Shown piece after piece: positions 37,142-47,365 of a stretch of DNA of 64,000 nucleotides. The stretch covers positions 186,001 to 250,000 of the forward strand of contig CBDHEY010000004.1 of the NCBI GenBank assembly GCA_965262305.1. Reading direction: 5' to 3'. Within the stretch, counting starts at the first letter, position 1. The number at the start of each line of letters is the position of its first letter. This stretch comes from CBDHEY01 sp965262305. GTDB lineage: Bacteria; Pseudomonadota; Gammaproteobacteria; Pseudomonadales; Cellvibrionaceae. The position numbers were made by a program, and so were the translations under genes. The notes beneath the pieces were generated by a model. It searched no databases and was not told where the DNA came from. It worked only from the letters and a program-made list of their open reading frames with translations.

Positions 37142-40100
37142 CTAGCTGGCTTTCGATTGAGAAACAATCTTTCGATTTTGTTCCAACATCTTTAAATGCA
37201 ACGTGACTCTTGCATTTAACTCTTGCCGGTCAACAGGTTTAGGAAGAAAATCACTACCGCCAACAGCAAAACCTTTGGCCAAATCATCCATTTGCCCTCG
37301 TGCAGTAATAAACAACACTGGTAATTCACAGAGTGTTTTATAGGTTCTAATTTTTTCACACACTTCGAAGCCGGACAGACCAGGCATCATTACATCTAAA
37401 ATAACTAAATCTATCTGAAGTCCTTTGGAAAAATATTCCAGAGCTTTCTCTCCATTCTCCGCTTCGTAAATTTTAAATTTTTTCTTTTTCATAAAGCCTT
37501 TGAGAACAATTCGATTCACAGCTTCATCATCAACAATCAATATCGTATGGCAATCATCACTTAGTGAATCTGATAATTGAACAGTTTCGTTAAGCTCAGG
37601 ATCTGTCGATCGCACAAATGATTGAACTCGAGTAACCGCACTCTCCGAAACGGAAATTGACTTTGGTTTCTCGTTGGAAATAGGTAAGCTAAAAAAGAAC
37701 TTTGATCCTTTACCAATATCTGATTCAACCCATATTTTACCTTTTTGCAATTCAACAAGTCGCTTGGTAATACTTAAGCCGAGACCGGTACCACCTTGTT
37801 TTCTTGTATTGACATCATCCAATTGCTTAAACTCTTGAAATAATGCATCAAAATTATCTTCAGCGATACCGCTTCCTGTATCTTCAACAACGATAATTAT
37901 CTCTTTATCTTTCTCTATCGCTTCGACACAAACATGACCTTCGTTGGTATGCTTTAACGCATTGGATATTAAGTTAATTAGTATTTGTTGTAATCGACTC
38001 TCATCCGCTGAAACAGGAGGAAGATTTTTCTTAACCTTGTTAATCAGCTTTACTTTTTCGTTAGTGATTGTTGGCAATAAAATACCAACTACCATTTCTG
38101 TAATTTCAAATAAGTTATATGCTTTTATACTTACTGCAAGAGAATTCTTCTTAATGCTAGAAAAATCTAAAATATCATTCACCTGAATGACGAGTCGTTT
38201 GGCGCTAGAAACTATTAATTCAAGGCTCTTAAATTCGGAACCCGATAGTTTTGGTTTAGCATCTTGCATCAAAGACTCCGCTAGACCCACTATGCCAAAT
38301 AGAGGTGTTCTTAATTCATGAGATGTGCTTGCTATAAATTGGTCTTTAATTTTATTCACTTCACTTAGACTTTTCACCATCGATTTCTGATAACCGATCA
38401 TTTTACGTTGCGTATACACATACCAAAACACACCAGACAAAATAGCGATGATATAAATGAAATACGCCCACCAAGTTCGCCAAGGTGCCGGCGATACAAT
38501 GATTTGAATTGAAACGCCTTCTTCATTCCAAACGTCATTATCATTCGATCCTTTTACTCTAAATCGATAAACACCTGGATCCAAGTTTGTATAAGTAGCA
38601 GACCTCACATTTCCAACCTGAAACCAATTCTCATCAAATCCTTCGAGCATGTAAGAGTATTTATTGTTAGAGGCGTTTCTAAAATTCAAAGCAGAATAGT
38701 AGAGAGTAAAAATATTTTGTTTGTAGTTAAAATGGAGCGTATTTTCCAAAAATATATTTTTATCTAGAATATTTTCTGGCCCAGCGATTTCAACCGAAGA
38801 ATTAGCGACCTTAATGTCGGTCAACACAATTTCTGGGATAAATTTATTTATTGATACTCTTTTTGGATCGAATTTTACGTATCCACTGATTCCGCCAAAA
38901 ACCAAGTCTCCGTTTCTAAGTTTTACGCCCGACCCCAATAAAAATTGAGCAGAATCTTCACCGCTAATAATATTAAAATTTCGAACTTCTTTGGTTTTTG
39001 GATTGTAACTAGATATGCCTTTTTTTGTACTCAACCATAACAGGCCTTCGTCGTCTTCAAGCACTTGATAAATGATATCGTTCGCTAAACCTTCTTTAAT
39101 TCCAATCCTGAGAAATGTTTCGCTATCTGGATTAAAGAGATTTAACCCTCCGCCATGAGTACCCACCCATAACCGGCCTTTAGAGTCTTCATGCAACGAA
39201 ACGATAAAGTCATTACTGATACTGTAGTCATTTTCTTCATCGTATTTGTAGACAACGGAAGAGTGATTTTCTCTATTGACTTTCACAAGACCTTGGCTAG
39301 TACCCAGCCACAGATTTAAAGATTTATCTTCTATAATCGACCAAATACGATCTTCATTGAGCGTATCTTCTTGATTATCTTTATATCGAAACTCCACCAA
39401 ATTATTTTTTTCAGGATCATATTTAGACAAGCCTCCACCCATGGTTCCAATCCAAATATCACCGGCGCGGTCCTCTACAATAGAAAAGACGTCAGGCGCG
39501 TTTAAACTATTTGGGTCATTTCTATTCGTTTCAAAATGAAAAAAAGTATCTGTTTTTGGATCGTATCGGGAAACACCTTCGTTCCAATAACCTAGCCAAA
39601 TTTGACCACCTGAGTCTTGCAAGATAGCCATAATAGCCTGAGACTTAACCGTATTTTCAATACTGGGATTGGCTAAAAAAAACTTGTAGGTATTAGTTTC
39701 ATAATCAAAATAATTGAGACCACCACCATCAGTACCGATCCAAAGCCCCAAACGATCATCTTCGATTATTGCAGTAACACCTTCCCAACTAATACTTTTG
39801 TCATCACGGGTATTGTTTCTGTATACCTGAAATACAGCAGAGTCTCGATGAATGACATCTACGCCAGAAGGATAAGCACCCAACCAAATATCGCCCACTT
39901 TATCTTCAATAATAGTGTGCACTACGTTACTTGATATAGCATGATCATCTTGAGAATTTATAGAATAATTGATGAATTCATCTTTACTTCTATCGAGCCG
40001 AAGTAAACCAATCCCATCTGTCCCAGCCCAAATTTCCCCTTCCTTGTCTTCGTGAATATCCCATATTTCTCGACTTTTACCTTTTAAACTAAATTCACTA

Positions 40101-40927
40101 TCCGGATAAAATTTAAATTTCTTAGTCGAAGGATCAAACAAAGATAATCCAGATAGAGTGCCTACCCAAATAAGACCTGAAGATTCAACAAGTAGTGTGC
40201 GTACTTGGCCCTCTGGCAACCCTTCAGGAAGGGGCTCTCCGGGGGCACCGTACACATCAATTTGGCCGGTTCTTCGATTCCATGCTTTAAAACCCCATCC
40301 AGATGAAATATATAGCGTATCTTTTCCATCACTTTCAATACCCAAAACATAACGGCTAACCAAACCATTTTCATCTTCATTGCGTGGGTAACGAACAAAT
40401 TGCTTACTTTGAATATCAAACGAATTTAATCCGTTATCGGTACCAATCCAAAGTATATTTTTTTCTTTATGCAGAGAAATTATTCGCGGATGATCCATAG
40501 TCGCCAAATTTTTGGGATCATGTTCATAACGAATGAAATGTTTTGTTTCACGAATAAAATGATTTAATCCCTTATTTGTACCTAAGAATAAATTTCCCTC
40601 ATCATCTTCTGCAATGGCATTTACAACATTATTTGAGATGCTAAAAGGATCATTTAAATCCAGGCGAAATATCTCGTATTCGTAGCCGTCAAACCTGGCT
40701 AAGCCATCTTTTCCACCCAGCCAAATAAAACCAAATTTATCTTGATGTAACACCAATATTTCGCCAACGACATCTTCCTTCGAAGAAATCATATGTGTAA
40801 AGCGAATATCAATAGGTAATTCTTCAGCACTTAAAGAGCAAGAAAATAAAACCACAATAAGGTGCGCGATCGATCGGGTAAAAAGCTTTATCGCTCTTTT
40901 GGATATCTTTATAGGATTAATTATCAT
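37142..40927 (-). CDS. Two-component propeller sensor histidine kinase with receiver
   Basis: This 1261-residue sensor has a signal peptide (to about residue 36), then about 12-14 beta-propeller blades with repeats such as GDIWIGTMGGGLSKYD and GRLWVGTHGGGLNLF. A Y_Y_Y domain follows (YSYMLEGFDENWF, then TYTNLDPGVYRFRVKGSN), and one membrane span near 815-835. HisKA has His870 in STSHELRTP, the ATPase domain has GTGLGLSITKRL, and a C-terminal receiver has Asp1178 in LVILDVMMPG. It lacks the AraC-type output domain of Bacteroidetes hybrid systems, so an outside partner is needed. The membrane AraC gene at 35324 is a candidate. These sensors usually detect oligosaccharides. Confidence 0.93.
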   Translation of the reverse strand: MIINPIKISKRAIKLFTRSIAHLIVVLFSCSLSAEELPIDIRFTHMISSKEDVVGEILVLHQDKFGFIWLGGKDGLARFDGYEYEIFRLDLNDPFSISNNVVNAIAEDDEGNLFLGTNKGLNHFIRETKHFIRYEHDPKNLATMDHPRIISLHKEKNILWIGTDNGLNSFDIQSKQFVRYPRNEDENGLVSRYVLGIESDGKDTLYISSGWGFKAWNRRTGQIDVYGAPGEPLPEGLPEGQVRTLLVESSGLIWVGTLSGLSLFDPSTKKFKFYPDSEFSLKGKSREIWDIHEDKEGEIWAGTDGIGLLRLDRSKDEFINYSINSQDDHAISSNVVHTIIEDKVGDIWLGAYPSGVDVIHRDSAVFQVYRNNTRDDKSISWEGVTAIIEDDRLGLWIGTDGGGLNYFDYETNTYKFFLANPSIENTVKSQAIMAILQDSGGQIWLGYWNEGVSRYDPKTDTFFHFETNRNDPNSLNAPDVFSIVEDRAGDIWIGTMGGGLSKYDPEKNNLVEFRYKDNQEDTLNEDRIWSIIEDKSLNLWLGTSQGLVKVNRENHSSVVYKYDEENDYSISNDFIVSLHEDSKGRLWVGTHGGGLNLFNPDSETFLRIGIKEGLANDIIYQVLEDDEGLLWLSTKKGISSYNPKTKEVRNFNIISGEDSAQFLLGSGVKLRNGDLVFGGISGYVKFDPKRVSINKFIPEIVLTDIKVANSSVEIAGPENILDKNIFLENTLHFNYKQNIFTLYYSALNFRNASNNKYSYMLEGFDENWFQVGNVRSATYTNLDPGVYRFRVKGSNDNDVWNEEGVSIQIIVSPAPWRTWWAYFIYIIAILSGVFWYVYTQRKMIGYQKSMVKSLSEVNKIKDQFIASTSHELRTPLFGIVGLAESLMQDAKPKLSGSEFKSLELIVSSAKRLVIQVNDILDFSSIKKNSLAVSIKAYNLFEITEMVVGILLPTITNEKVKLINKVKKNLPPVSADESRLQQILINLISNALKHTNEGHVCVEAIEKDKEIIIVVEDTGSGIAEDNFDALFQEFKQLDDVNTRKQGGTGLGLSITKRLVELQKGKIWVESDIGKGSKFFFSLPISNEKPKSISVSESAVTRVQSFVRSTDPELNETVQLSDSLSDDCHTILIVDDEAVNRIVLKGFMKKKKFKIYEAENGEKALEYFSKGLQIDLVILDVMMPGLSGFEVCEKIRTYKTLCELPVLFITARGQMDDLAKGFAVGGSDFLPKPVDRQELNARVTLHLKMLEQNRKIVSQSKAS

Positions 40928-41051
40928 GTAATTAATCTCAACATTATTAGTTATTTCAGTCCATTTACGCGGTAGGTTACTATTTTATATTTAAAGTCGC
41001 AATTTTATACGTTAATTGACCTTATGTTAGCTTAAGAAGTAAACACATTTA

Positions 41052-42260
41052 CTACTGAGCTAATGGCAGTGAAAACCAGAATCGGCTTCCTGTTCCTAAT
41101 CCACTTTCTACACCCACTTTTCCATTATGTAGCTCTACTATTTTTTTTACAATCGATAAACCCAAGCCGACGCCACCTCGATAACTATCAGAATCGCCCA
41201 ATTTCTCCATTTGAGAATAAGCATCGAAAACCCGGCTTAGGTTTTTTTCTTCTATACCTATTCCTTCATCAATCACAGAAATAACGGACATGGGCCCATC
41301 TACTTCCGCCCGAATCGTAATGGGTTTAGCTTTTCCATACTTTATAGCATTACTCACCAAGTTAATTAAAACCTGTTCGATACGACTGTCATCCATAAGT
41401 AGAGGTGGCAAGTCAGGATCTAAATCGCAATGGATAACGATATTTTCGTTAGTATGGAGTTTTCTTTGTGCCTGAAAAACAGGAATAATTCTATCTATTA
41501 GAGAGCTAAAATTTGAACATTTCAAATCGATCTTTAGCTCCCCCCGTCTTGACGAAAAATCATCCATCAAATCGCTAATTAAATAAACCATTCTGTCGCT
41601 ACTAGCGCTTATCAGTTCTATCTCTTCGGAATATTCTGATATTTTCGCAGTTGAATCATCTAATACTATCGAGGCGATACCAGCGATAGCATTTATGGGC
41701 GTTCTGAGTTCATGTGCAACAATTGAAATAAGGTGCTCTTTTTCATGAAGCAACTTCTCCAACGATAGCTTCTGACGATTGATTTCGCTTAATTGATCAT
41801 AAGCACGAATGTAAGAAATAACTCGGTGATAAAGTTTAATTGAGGTAACTTCGGATTTCGATAGATAGTCATTAATTTCGTATTCAACCAATACTTTGCG
41901 CTCGGGGTTCTCACCTGGCTGCCCTGTACGCAAAATAAGTTGAATCTCTGAATTTTTTACTTCTTCCCTAATATATCGGACAAAGTCCAACCCAGCTTGG
42001 TCTGTCTCCATTATGACATCAACCAGGGCAACGGCAATATCTGGATTCTGTTGGTAACAGGACTTTGCTTCCGAGAACGAACGGGCAAAGAGAAGTTCAA
42101 TTGATTTGCCTTGAAACTCAAACTCCTTGAGCACATGTTCAGTAATTTTTAGAACATCTTTATCGTCATCAACAACAAGTAGCTTCCACCCTATTTCCTT
42201 TTCTGACTTTGTTGCTGACCTTGGTTTGATATTGAGTAACCTGGGCATTCTTTTAAGCAT
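41052..42260 (-). CDS. phcR: PhcR-like response regulator with histidine kinase domain
   Basis: The 402-residue cytoplasmic protein has an N-terminal receiver (about 25-145) with acidic pair DDD (31-33) and Asp81 in ALVDVIMETD. The characteristic LRTGQPGENPE and YEINDYLSKSEVTS stretches follow. HisKA has His183 in IVAHELRTPINA, and the ATPase domain has GVGLGLSIVKKIV. A receiver before a kinase is the layout of PhcR, which takes phosphate from PhcS in the Ralstonia phc system. The gene overlaps the phcS-like gene by eight bases and is last in the operon. It has no DNA-binding domain. Confidence 0.78.
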   Translation of the reverse strand: MLKRMPRLLNIKPRSATKSEKEIGWKLLVVDDDKDVLKITEHVLKEFEFQGKSIELLFARSFSEAKSCYQQNPDIAVALVDVIMETDQAGLDFVRYIREEVKNSEIQLILRTGQPGENPERKVLVEYEINDYLSKSEVTSIKLYHRVISYIRAYDQLSEINRQKLSLEKLLHEKEHLISIVAHELRTPINAIAGIASIVLDDSTAKISEYSEEIELISASSDRMVYLISDLMDDFSSRRGELKIDLKCSNFSSLIDRIIPVFQAQRKLHTNENIVIHCDLDPDLPPLLMDDSRIEQVLINLVSNAIKYGKAKPITIRAEVDGPMSVISVIDEGIGIEEKNLSRVFDAYSQMEKLGDSDSYRGGVGLGLSIVKKIVELHNGKVGVESGLGTGSRFWFSLPLAQ

Positions 42261-43650
42261 ACATCTCGTTGCTGATTGGAATGGTGATTATAAATTCTGC
42301 GCCGCGATGACTCACCAATGCTTCTATCTGTCCACGCAAAACTGTCGTAATTATATTGTAGACGATACTTAGACCTAAACCACTATTACCGCCACCTACT
42401 CCCTTCCCTGAAAAGAACGGATCAAATATCCTGGGAAGAATTTCAGGATCGATTCCTTTTCCATTATCACTATAATGAATAACTGCTTTATCGGCGATAC
42501 GCTTAACTTCTATAGATATTTCTCCGTTCTGATGGCCGTTTTCAAAACCGTGATCAAACGAATTAATCACCAAGTTGGTAAATATCTGGGAAAATGCACC
42601 GGGAAAACTATTAATTTCTAGATGTTCTTCTCCGCCGACAATCACATCTATGTCAGATCGATTTAACATGGGCCCGAGGCCAATTTCGATGACATTTGAG
42701 CGTAAATAATCAGTGAGATTAAACTGCCGAGACTTGTCAGAAGCTTGATCAACCGTTGTCTCCTTGAACTTATCAACAAGATTGGCCGTTCTACTCAATG
42801 CATCGATGGTCGAGCGAATACTCTTCAAACCATCATTTGCAGGATCTTCAATTTTATCAAGCGTAATTTCATCTAGCTGTAAGCTATCTAAAATCGATTT
42901 GAATTTATCTTCTGCATCAGAACTGGCGGTCATAGCTATGCCCACGGGCGTATTAATCTCATGTGCAACTGTTGTCACAATTTTGCTTAGGCCAGCCATT
43001 TTTTCAGCTTGAACAAGCTTATCTTGCGTTGATTTTAGCTCGATATTTTGCGCTGAAATCTTATAAGAATTCCAATATCCATAACCAGAAATCACACTTG
43101 TAAACACCAAGCAAGTAGAAAAATAATATAAACCTGTCACCAACTCATTAAACTCAACGTTATGAGGAAAAAAGTAAAATCGAATAAACGCGATGGCAAT
43201 AGCAATTAAACCGGGTATTACAGTGTGCCAAAACCGCCAAAGCATGATCACTGATGCACCCCAAAAAATGGTCGAAAAACCAATGAGGTATTTTACAAAA
43301 TGATCTGTCCAAAGAACCATCACACCGATATCAAGAATTAAAACGATATAATGAATCATCGCCCATCGTTTATGGTTGCTTCTGAAAAACCTGAGATAAA
43401 AGTAGGAGGCCAATAAAAACGTAATAGGCGTATAGATAGCTCTAAGCGTTAAAAAAAACCAAAGGTTATCAAAATCAATAAACGAGTCAAAAGCCCCCCA
43501 TAGCGCGACCAATGTTCCCGTCACATACATATAAATCCGCGTTCGGAGCCATATTTGTTCATCAAGTTCTTTCTTGACACTTTCTTCTTCCTTGAAGAAC
43601 AGAATTCTTTTGAATTCATTTAATTTGGCTGCAAAAGCGGATCTAATCAT
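42253..43650 (-). CDS. phcS: PhcS-like membrane sensor histidine kinase
   Basis: The 465-residue kinase has a cytoplasmic N-terminal stretch, six membrane spans (about residues 30-190) and no large periplasmic loop, so it likely senses a hydrophobic signal in the membrane. The HisKA box has His230 in VAHEINTPVG. The ATPase part has NSFDHGFENG, YSDNGKGIDPEILPRIFDPFF and NSGLGLSIVYNI. PhcS of Ralstonia, which detects 3-hydroxy fatty acid methyl esters, has the same layout, and I recall its phosphorylated His also being numbered 230. The start is eight bases after the phcB-like stop. Confidence 0.8.
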   Translation of the reverse strand: MIRSAFAAKLNEFKRILFFKEEESVKKELDEQIWLRTRIYMYVTGTLVALWGAFDSFIDFDNLWFFLTLRAIYTPITFLLASYFYLRFFRSNHKRWAMIHYIVLILDIGVMVLWTDHFVKYLIGFSTIFWGASVIMLWRFWHTVIPGLIAIAIAFIRFYFFPHNVEFNELVTGLYYFSTCLVFTSVISGYGYWNSYKISAQNIELKSTQDKLVQAEKMAGLSKIVTTVAHEINTPVGIAMTASSDAEDKFKSILDSLQLDEITLDKIEDPANDGLKSIRSTIDALSRTANLVDKFKETTVDQASDKSRQFNLTDYLRSNVIEIGLGPMLNRSDIDVIVGGEEHLEINSFPGAFSQIFTNLVINSFDHGFENGHQNGEISIEVKRIADKAVIHYSDNGKGIDPEILPRIFDPFFSGKGVGGGNSGLGLSIVYNIITTVLRGQIEALVSHRGAEFIITIPISNEMYA

Positions 43651-43658
43651 GAGATATT

Positions 43659-44696
43659 CTATTCTGGCTTTTTACAGCGCACTAGCATATTGACATTTTC
43701 TTCTTCGTAGTCGATTACAACTTCTTGATTTTGGAAACGACTCTTAGAAAATATAGCTCGCATATCGTCCTCTGTCCGATAGATCAGCTCCCAATCCAGT
43801 AAATAATCTAGAAAAATACGAGAGTTACATGAATCGTGAAAGTTACCAATAATCACTTCACCTCCAGGCTTTAACATATCAAACATATTGTTAACTGTTT
43901 TTATTGCTAGACCCTCAGAAAAATAGTCAATTAAGCCCATAGAATAGACAAGGTCTTGATTGCCTTTAACACTATTGGGAAGTGTTCCGGCTTTTAAGAC
44001 ATTTCCATTTACAACAGAAAAGTAATTTTGCAGTTTGTTGGATTGAATTTCGTCGTTAACAAAGGCGCACGCCCGAAAATCCAGGTCAATTGCCGTCGCT
44101 TTTAATTCTTTTTTTCCATCTCGATCGAGCATATCGTATACCAGCAATAATTCTTCAGCCGGACCTGAAGCGATACTGGCAACATTCACTTGATTACTAG
44201 ATTTTGCGATCAGATCTAATATGCGATGAACAATATAGTCTTTTCGATTCTTAACCGCTTTACATGCTGGCTCATTAAGAAAGCAGTAGTTGACAACATG
44301 ACCTACTTGGCGACGCTCTTGATCCCCATCGTCATAAATTTGTTTAATTGTGTGGTGATCTCCGGCGATATCTTGAGGCTTGCGTAGACTCCTAGATGGC
44401 CATGTTCCTAGTAAACAAAATGCGATAAACTCTTGGTGTATCCAATTTCCGATTAAATCTTTTTGCTCTTGATCAAACCGGTCACTATGGAATATCAAAT
44501 CATTAACATATGAAAGGATATTTCTAAACGCATACTGAGTCCTCAGTTTCAACGCATCATTTACAGGTTGATTGTCGCGACATGCCTTACATACCTGAGA
44601 AAATAAACTTTTAAATTCGTTAAGAAGTGTTTCCGAACTAATTTCTTGAACAACTTGATCGAGTGAAAATTCATCTTTAGTAATACTGCTAATCAT
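43659..44696 (-). CDS. phcB: PhcB-like SAM-dependent methyltransferase (fatty-acid methyl ester signal synthase)
   Basis: This 345-residue protein has a helical N-terminal half and a class I methyltransferase half. SAM motif I is ASIASGPAEELL (about 174-185), the acidic strand is TAIDLD (201-206), and later blocks are GLIDYFSEG and PGGEVIIGNFHD. This organisation and length match PhcB, which makes 3-hydroxypalmitate or 3-hydroxymyristate methyl ester as the quorum signal in Ralstonia. The order methyltransferase, six-span kinase, receiver-kinase on one strand with gaps of at most eight bases is the phcBSR order. The acyl chain used here is unknown. Confidence 0.78.
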   Translation of the reverse strand: MISSITKDEFSLDQVVQEISSETLLNEFKSLFSQVCKACRDNQPVNDALKLRTQYAFRNILSYVNDLIFHSDRFDQEQKDLIGNWIHQEFIAFCLLGTWPSRSLRKPQDIAGDHHTIKQIYDDGDQERRQVGHVVNYCFLNEPACKAVKNRKDYIVHRILDLIAKSSNQVNVASIASGPAEELLLVYDMLDRDGKKELKATAIDLDFRACAFVNDEIQSNKLQNYFSVVNGNVLKAGTLPNSVKGNQDLVYSMGLIDYFSEGLAIKTVNNMFDMLKPGGEVIIGNFHDSCNSRIFLDYLLDWELIYRTEDDMRAIFSKSRFQNQEVVIDYEEENVNMLVRCKKPE

Positions 44697-44950
44697 GCTA
44701 CTTCAGCCACTCCAGTCTTTAATATTGATAGTTTGAAATTTGTGTTTCCAAGTTTAGCATCAGAAATGGCATCCAGGTTTACGTTTTTAAATGCTCATAG
44801 CAAAATAAGGATCATTCATAATTTATGCATAAAAATGTCAAAATGTTAGAAACCTTATGTCAAAAGATGCATCGAACTACTATTTATATGCTTCGTATTG
44901 GGGCAATTTGGGTTCGCTCACTTTTATTCACCAAAACCTAGGTAAAAATC

Positions 44951-45550
44951 TTGAATTTAAATAGTAAAAATCTCACCATCTTTCTCAGAGTATTGTCCAT
45001 TTTCCTGATAAGCCAATATAGCTCGCTCGCACTGAGTGATATCCAAGCAACAGGAAATGGCGGGGTTACCTTTGGAGGCGACCGATTAGAAACTATCTTC
45101 GTTGAAGACGATGATGGCGAGACTGTCGCTCGTGATATTACCGCAGGTGAATTGTTCTTCATCAACTTTGGCGCTCTCTGGCGCATGAACCAGGAGTTTA
45201 AAATTAGTACGACGCTTGGCTGGCACTTAGACCAAATTGATGCAGACCCTGGAAATGTGGAATTCTCTCGATTCCCCCTCGAATTCATTCCATTCTATTA
45301 TCCTGCGGAAAATCATCGTATTGGATTAGGATTAACTTATCACATTGCACCAAGGTTAAACTCAACGTCTCCAAGAACCCAAGATGTAGAATTCAAAAAT
45401 GCGCTTGGACTCGTCTTTGAATATGACACTGCAATAGGTGCTAATTTCTTTTTTGGCGTTCGATTTGCTCAAATTGAATATGAAACTGAGGTGACTGGAC
45501 AAACGTTTGATGGAAGCTATCTTGGGTTTGTAATCGGGGAAGGTTTTTAA
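44951..45550 (+). CDS. Outer-membrane beta-barrel-like secreted protein
   Basis: The frame of 199 residues starts at TTG 44951 behind a weak AGG. A signal peptide ends near ALS. The mature part has alternating polar/hydrophobic strands with aromatic girdle residues (GALWRMNQEFKISTTLGWHLDQI, FFFGVRFAQIEYET) and the C-terminus ends GEGF, as in small outer-membrane barrels. No named family is recognised. It stands upstream of the DNA glycosylase gene with a 12-base gap and is divergent from the phc-like operon. Confidence 0.7.
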   Translation: MNLNSKNLTIFLRVLSIFLISQYSSLALSDIQATGNGGVTFGGDRLETIFVEDDDGETVARDITAGELFFINFGALWRMNQEFKISTTLGWHLDQIDADPGNVEFSRFPLEFIPFYYPAENHRIGLGLTYHIAPRLNSTSPRTQDVEFKNALGLVFEYDTAIGANFFFGVRFAQIEYETEVTGQTFDGSYLGFVIGEGF

Positions 45551-45562
45551 CAGCTACTTGGC

Positions 45563-46141
45563 ATGATTACGAAACGTTTAAAACGCGATTTTTTTGAACA
45601 AGATACGGTGACGACTGCAAAAGCGCTTATAGGAAAGGCTTTGGTATTTGATAGTCCTCACGGAAAATTTGAAGGGATAATCAATGAAACGGAAGCTTAT
45701 ACCCAAGACGAGCCTGCATGCCACGCATTCCGTGGAAAAACTCCGAGAAATCAAACAATGTTTGAAGAAGCGGGTTTATTTTATGTTTATTTCATTTACG
45801 GCATGTATTTTTGCGCTAACATAGTGACCGAAAGCAAAGGAAGAGGTTGTGCTGTTCTACTTCGCTCAGTAGTGCCAACCAAAAACATCGAAAAAATGCG
45901 AGAAAACAGGGGCCAAAAACAAAACGGCATCAGTAATGGGCCCGGTAAATTATGCCAAGCATACGGATTTAATAAAAGCTTTGATGGATTGGATATTTGC
46001 AATAAGCATTCTCAATTATATATTGAAGATACCCAGTACATTGCAGAATCAATTGAGTCTACATGCAGAGTCGGCATCAGCAAGGCCAAGGAGTTTCCCT
46101 GGCGATTCTTCACCAAAGAATTCCATAAAGTCGATTATTAA
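45563..46141 (+). CDS. DNA-3-methyladenine glycosylase (MPG/AAG family)
   Basis: This 192-residue base-excision repair enzyme removes alkylated purines. Family landmarks are LIGKALV, the catalytic stretch INETEAY with its Glu, HAFRGKTPRNQTMFEEAG, YVYFIYGMYFCANIV and NGPGKLCQAYG. The length is normal for bacterial members of the family, which are smaller than the human enzyme. It follows the barrel protein by 12 bases and is convergent with rlmI. Confidence 0.94.
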   Translation: MITKRLKRDFFEQDTVTTAKALIGKALVFDSPHGKFEGIINETEAYTQDEPACHAFRGKTPRNQTMFEEAGLFYVYFIYGMYFCANIVTESKGRGCAVLLRSVVPTKNIEKMRENRGQKQNGISNGPGKLCQAYGFNKSFDGLDICNKHSQLYIEDTQYIAESIESTCRVGISKAKEFPWRFFTKEFHKVDY

Positions 46142-46171
46142 TTTAGTTGACCAGGATTAGCACATGAGGGC

Positions 46172-47365
46172 TCAATATTTCATTGAAACCTTAAACATTT
46201 GTGCTTTCAAATAGGCTGTTTCAGGTATAGCTGGATGGATAGGATGGTCCGGACCCTGCCCTCCGGAAAAAATCATCTGTGAATTTCTATCAATATGCAT
46301 CGATGCGCCTCGAACAATGTCTGTGAGCTTATCTTGAGGTAAATGCATCGAGCATGAACAAGAGACAAATAACCCATTATTTTCCAATAAACGAAGCGCC
46401 AAGCTGTTCATTTGATGGTATGCAGTTTCACCGGAACGTATGTCTTTTTTTCTTTTGATAAAACCAGGAGGGTCCAGAATCACAACATCGTATTTATGCT
46501 TTTCTTCTATCAACGCTTTAAGCACATCTGAAGCCTTACCTTGGTATAAACTTACTTTGTCTTCACAGTTGTTAATTTTGGCATTTTCTTCTAAGTAATC
46601 TAATGCAGAAACAGAAGAGTCGACGAATGAAATATCAATTGCTCCAGCTTTGGCGGCTTGCAACCCCCAAGCACCAACATAGCTATAGACGTCTAAAACT
46701 TTTTTGTTCTTCACAAAACCTTGTAAAAATTGACGATTTAAACGATGATCGTAAAACCATCCGGTTTTCTGACCGTCTTCTCGTGGAATCAAAAACTCAG
46801 TTTGATTTTCAATTAAAGTAATCTGCTCTGGTACCGTACCTATTATTTCTCGATACTCTGGAAGCGATTCTAGCGCTCGAGCACTATGATCATTTGCCAA
46901 TACAATACCCTTTGGCTTTAGCGTATTTTGTAGGCTTGCGACAATTTCATCTTTAAAGTTTTCCATGCTCGCAGTCGTGATTTGTAAAACAAGATATTGA
47001 TCAAACCGATCAACAACGATACCCGGCAAAAAATCGGAGTCACCGTAAATCAGACGGTAATACGGCTTATCAAAGTAGCTCTCTCGTAATGAAAGCGCCT
47101 GATTAATGCGTTTTTCAAAGTATTTTTTATTGATAGTTATACGGGAGTCACGCGTAAGTATTCGACCACATAGCAAGACATCTGGATTGAGTGATGCGAC
47201 ACCCATAAATTTATCTTTATCACTATGAACAGCGACTAAATCACCTTTCGAAAACTGTTTTAGAGGCGTTTTCTTGGTGTCAACTTCATTTGAATAAATC
47301 CATAGGTGCCCCTTTTTGATTCTTTGTTCAGAAGAAGGGTTAAGTACTAGTTTTGGATAAGTCAT
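46172..47365 (-). CDS. rlmI: RlmI/RlmK-type 23S rRNA (cytosine-C5) methyltransferase
   Basis: The ATG at 47365 is preferred, since the PUA domain begins at once with LVLNPSSEQRIKKGHLWIYSNEV; seven more codons are open upstream. This gives 397 residues. A PUA domain (about 1-75) is followed by a Rossmann-type methyltransferase with LDVYSYVGAWGLQAA, VILDPPGFIK and the cysteine motif SCSCSMHL. The family methylates C1962 of 23S rRNA. An inverted repeat (TTGGGG/CCCCAA, 47395-47418) lies just upstream of the start and could affect expression. Confidence 0.92.
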   Translation of the reverse strand: MTYPKLVLNPSSEQRIKKGHLWIYSNEVDTKKTPLKQFSKGDLVAVHSDKDKFMGVASLNPDVLLCGRILTRDSRITINKKYFEKRINQALSLRESYFDKPYYRLIYGDSDFLPGIVVDRFDQYLVLQITTASMENFKDEIVASLQNTLKPKGIVLANDHSARALESLPEYREIIGTVPEQITLIENQTEFLIPREDGQKTGWFYDHRLNRQFLQGFVKNKKVLDVYSYVGAWGLQAAKAGAIDISFVDSSVSALDYLEENAKINNCEDKVSLYQGKASDVLKALIEEKHKYDVVILDPPGFIKRKKDIRSGETAYHQMNSLALRLLENNGLFVSCSCSMHLPQDKLTDIVRGASMHIDRNSQMIFSGGQGPDHPIHPAIPETAYLKAQMFKVSMKY

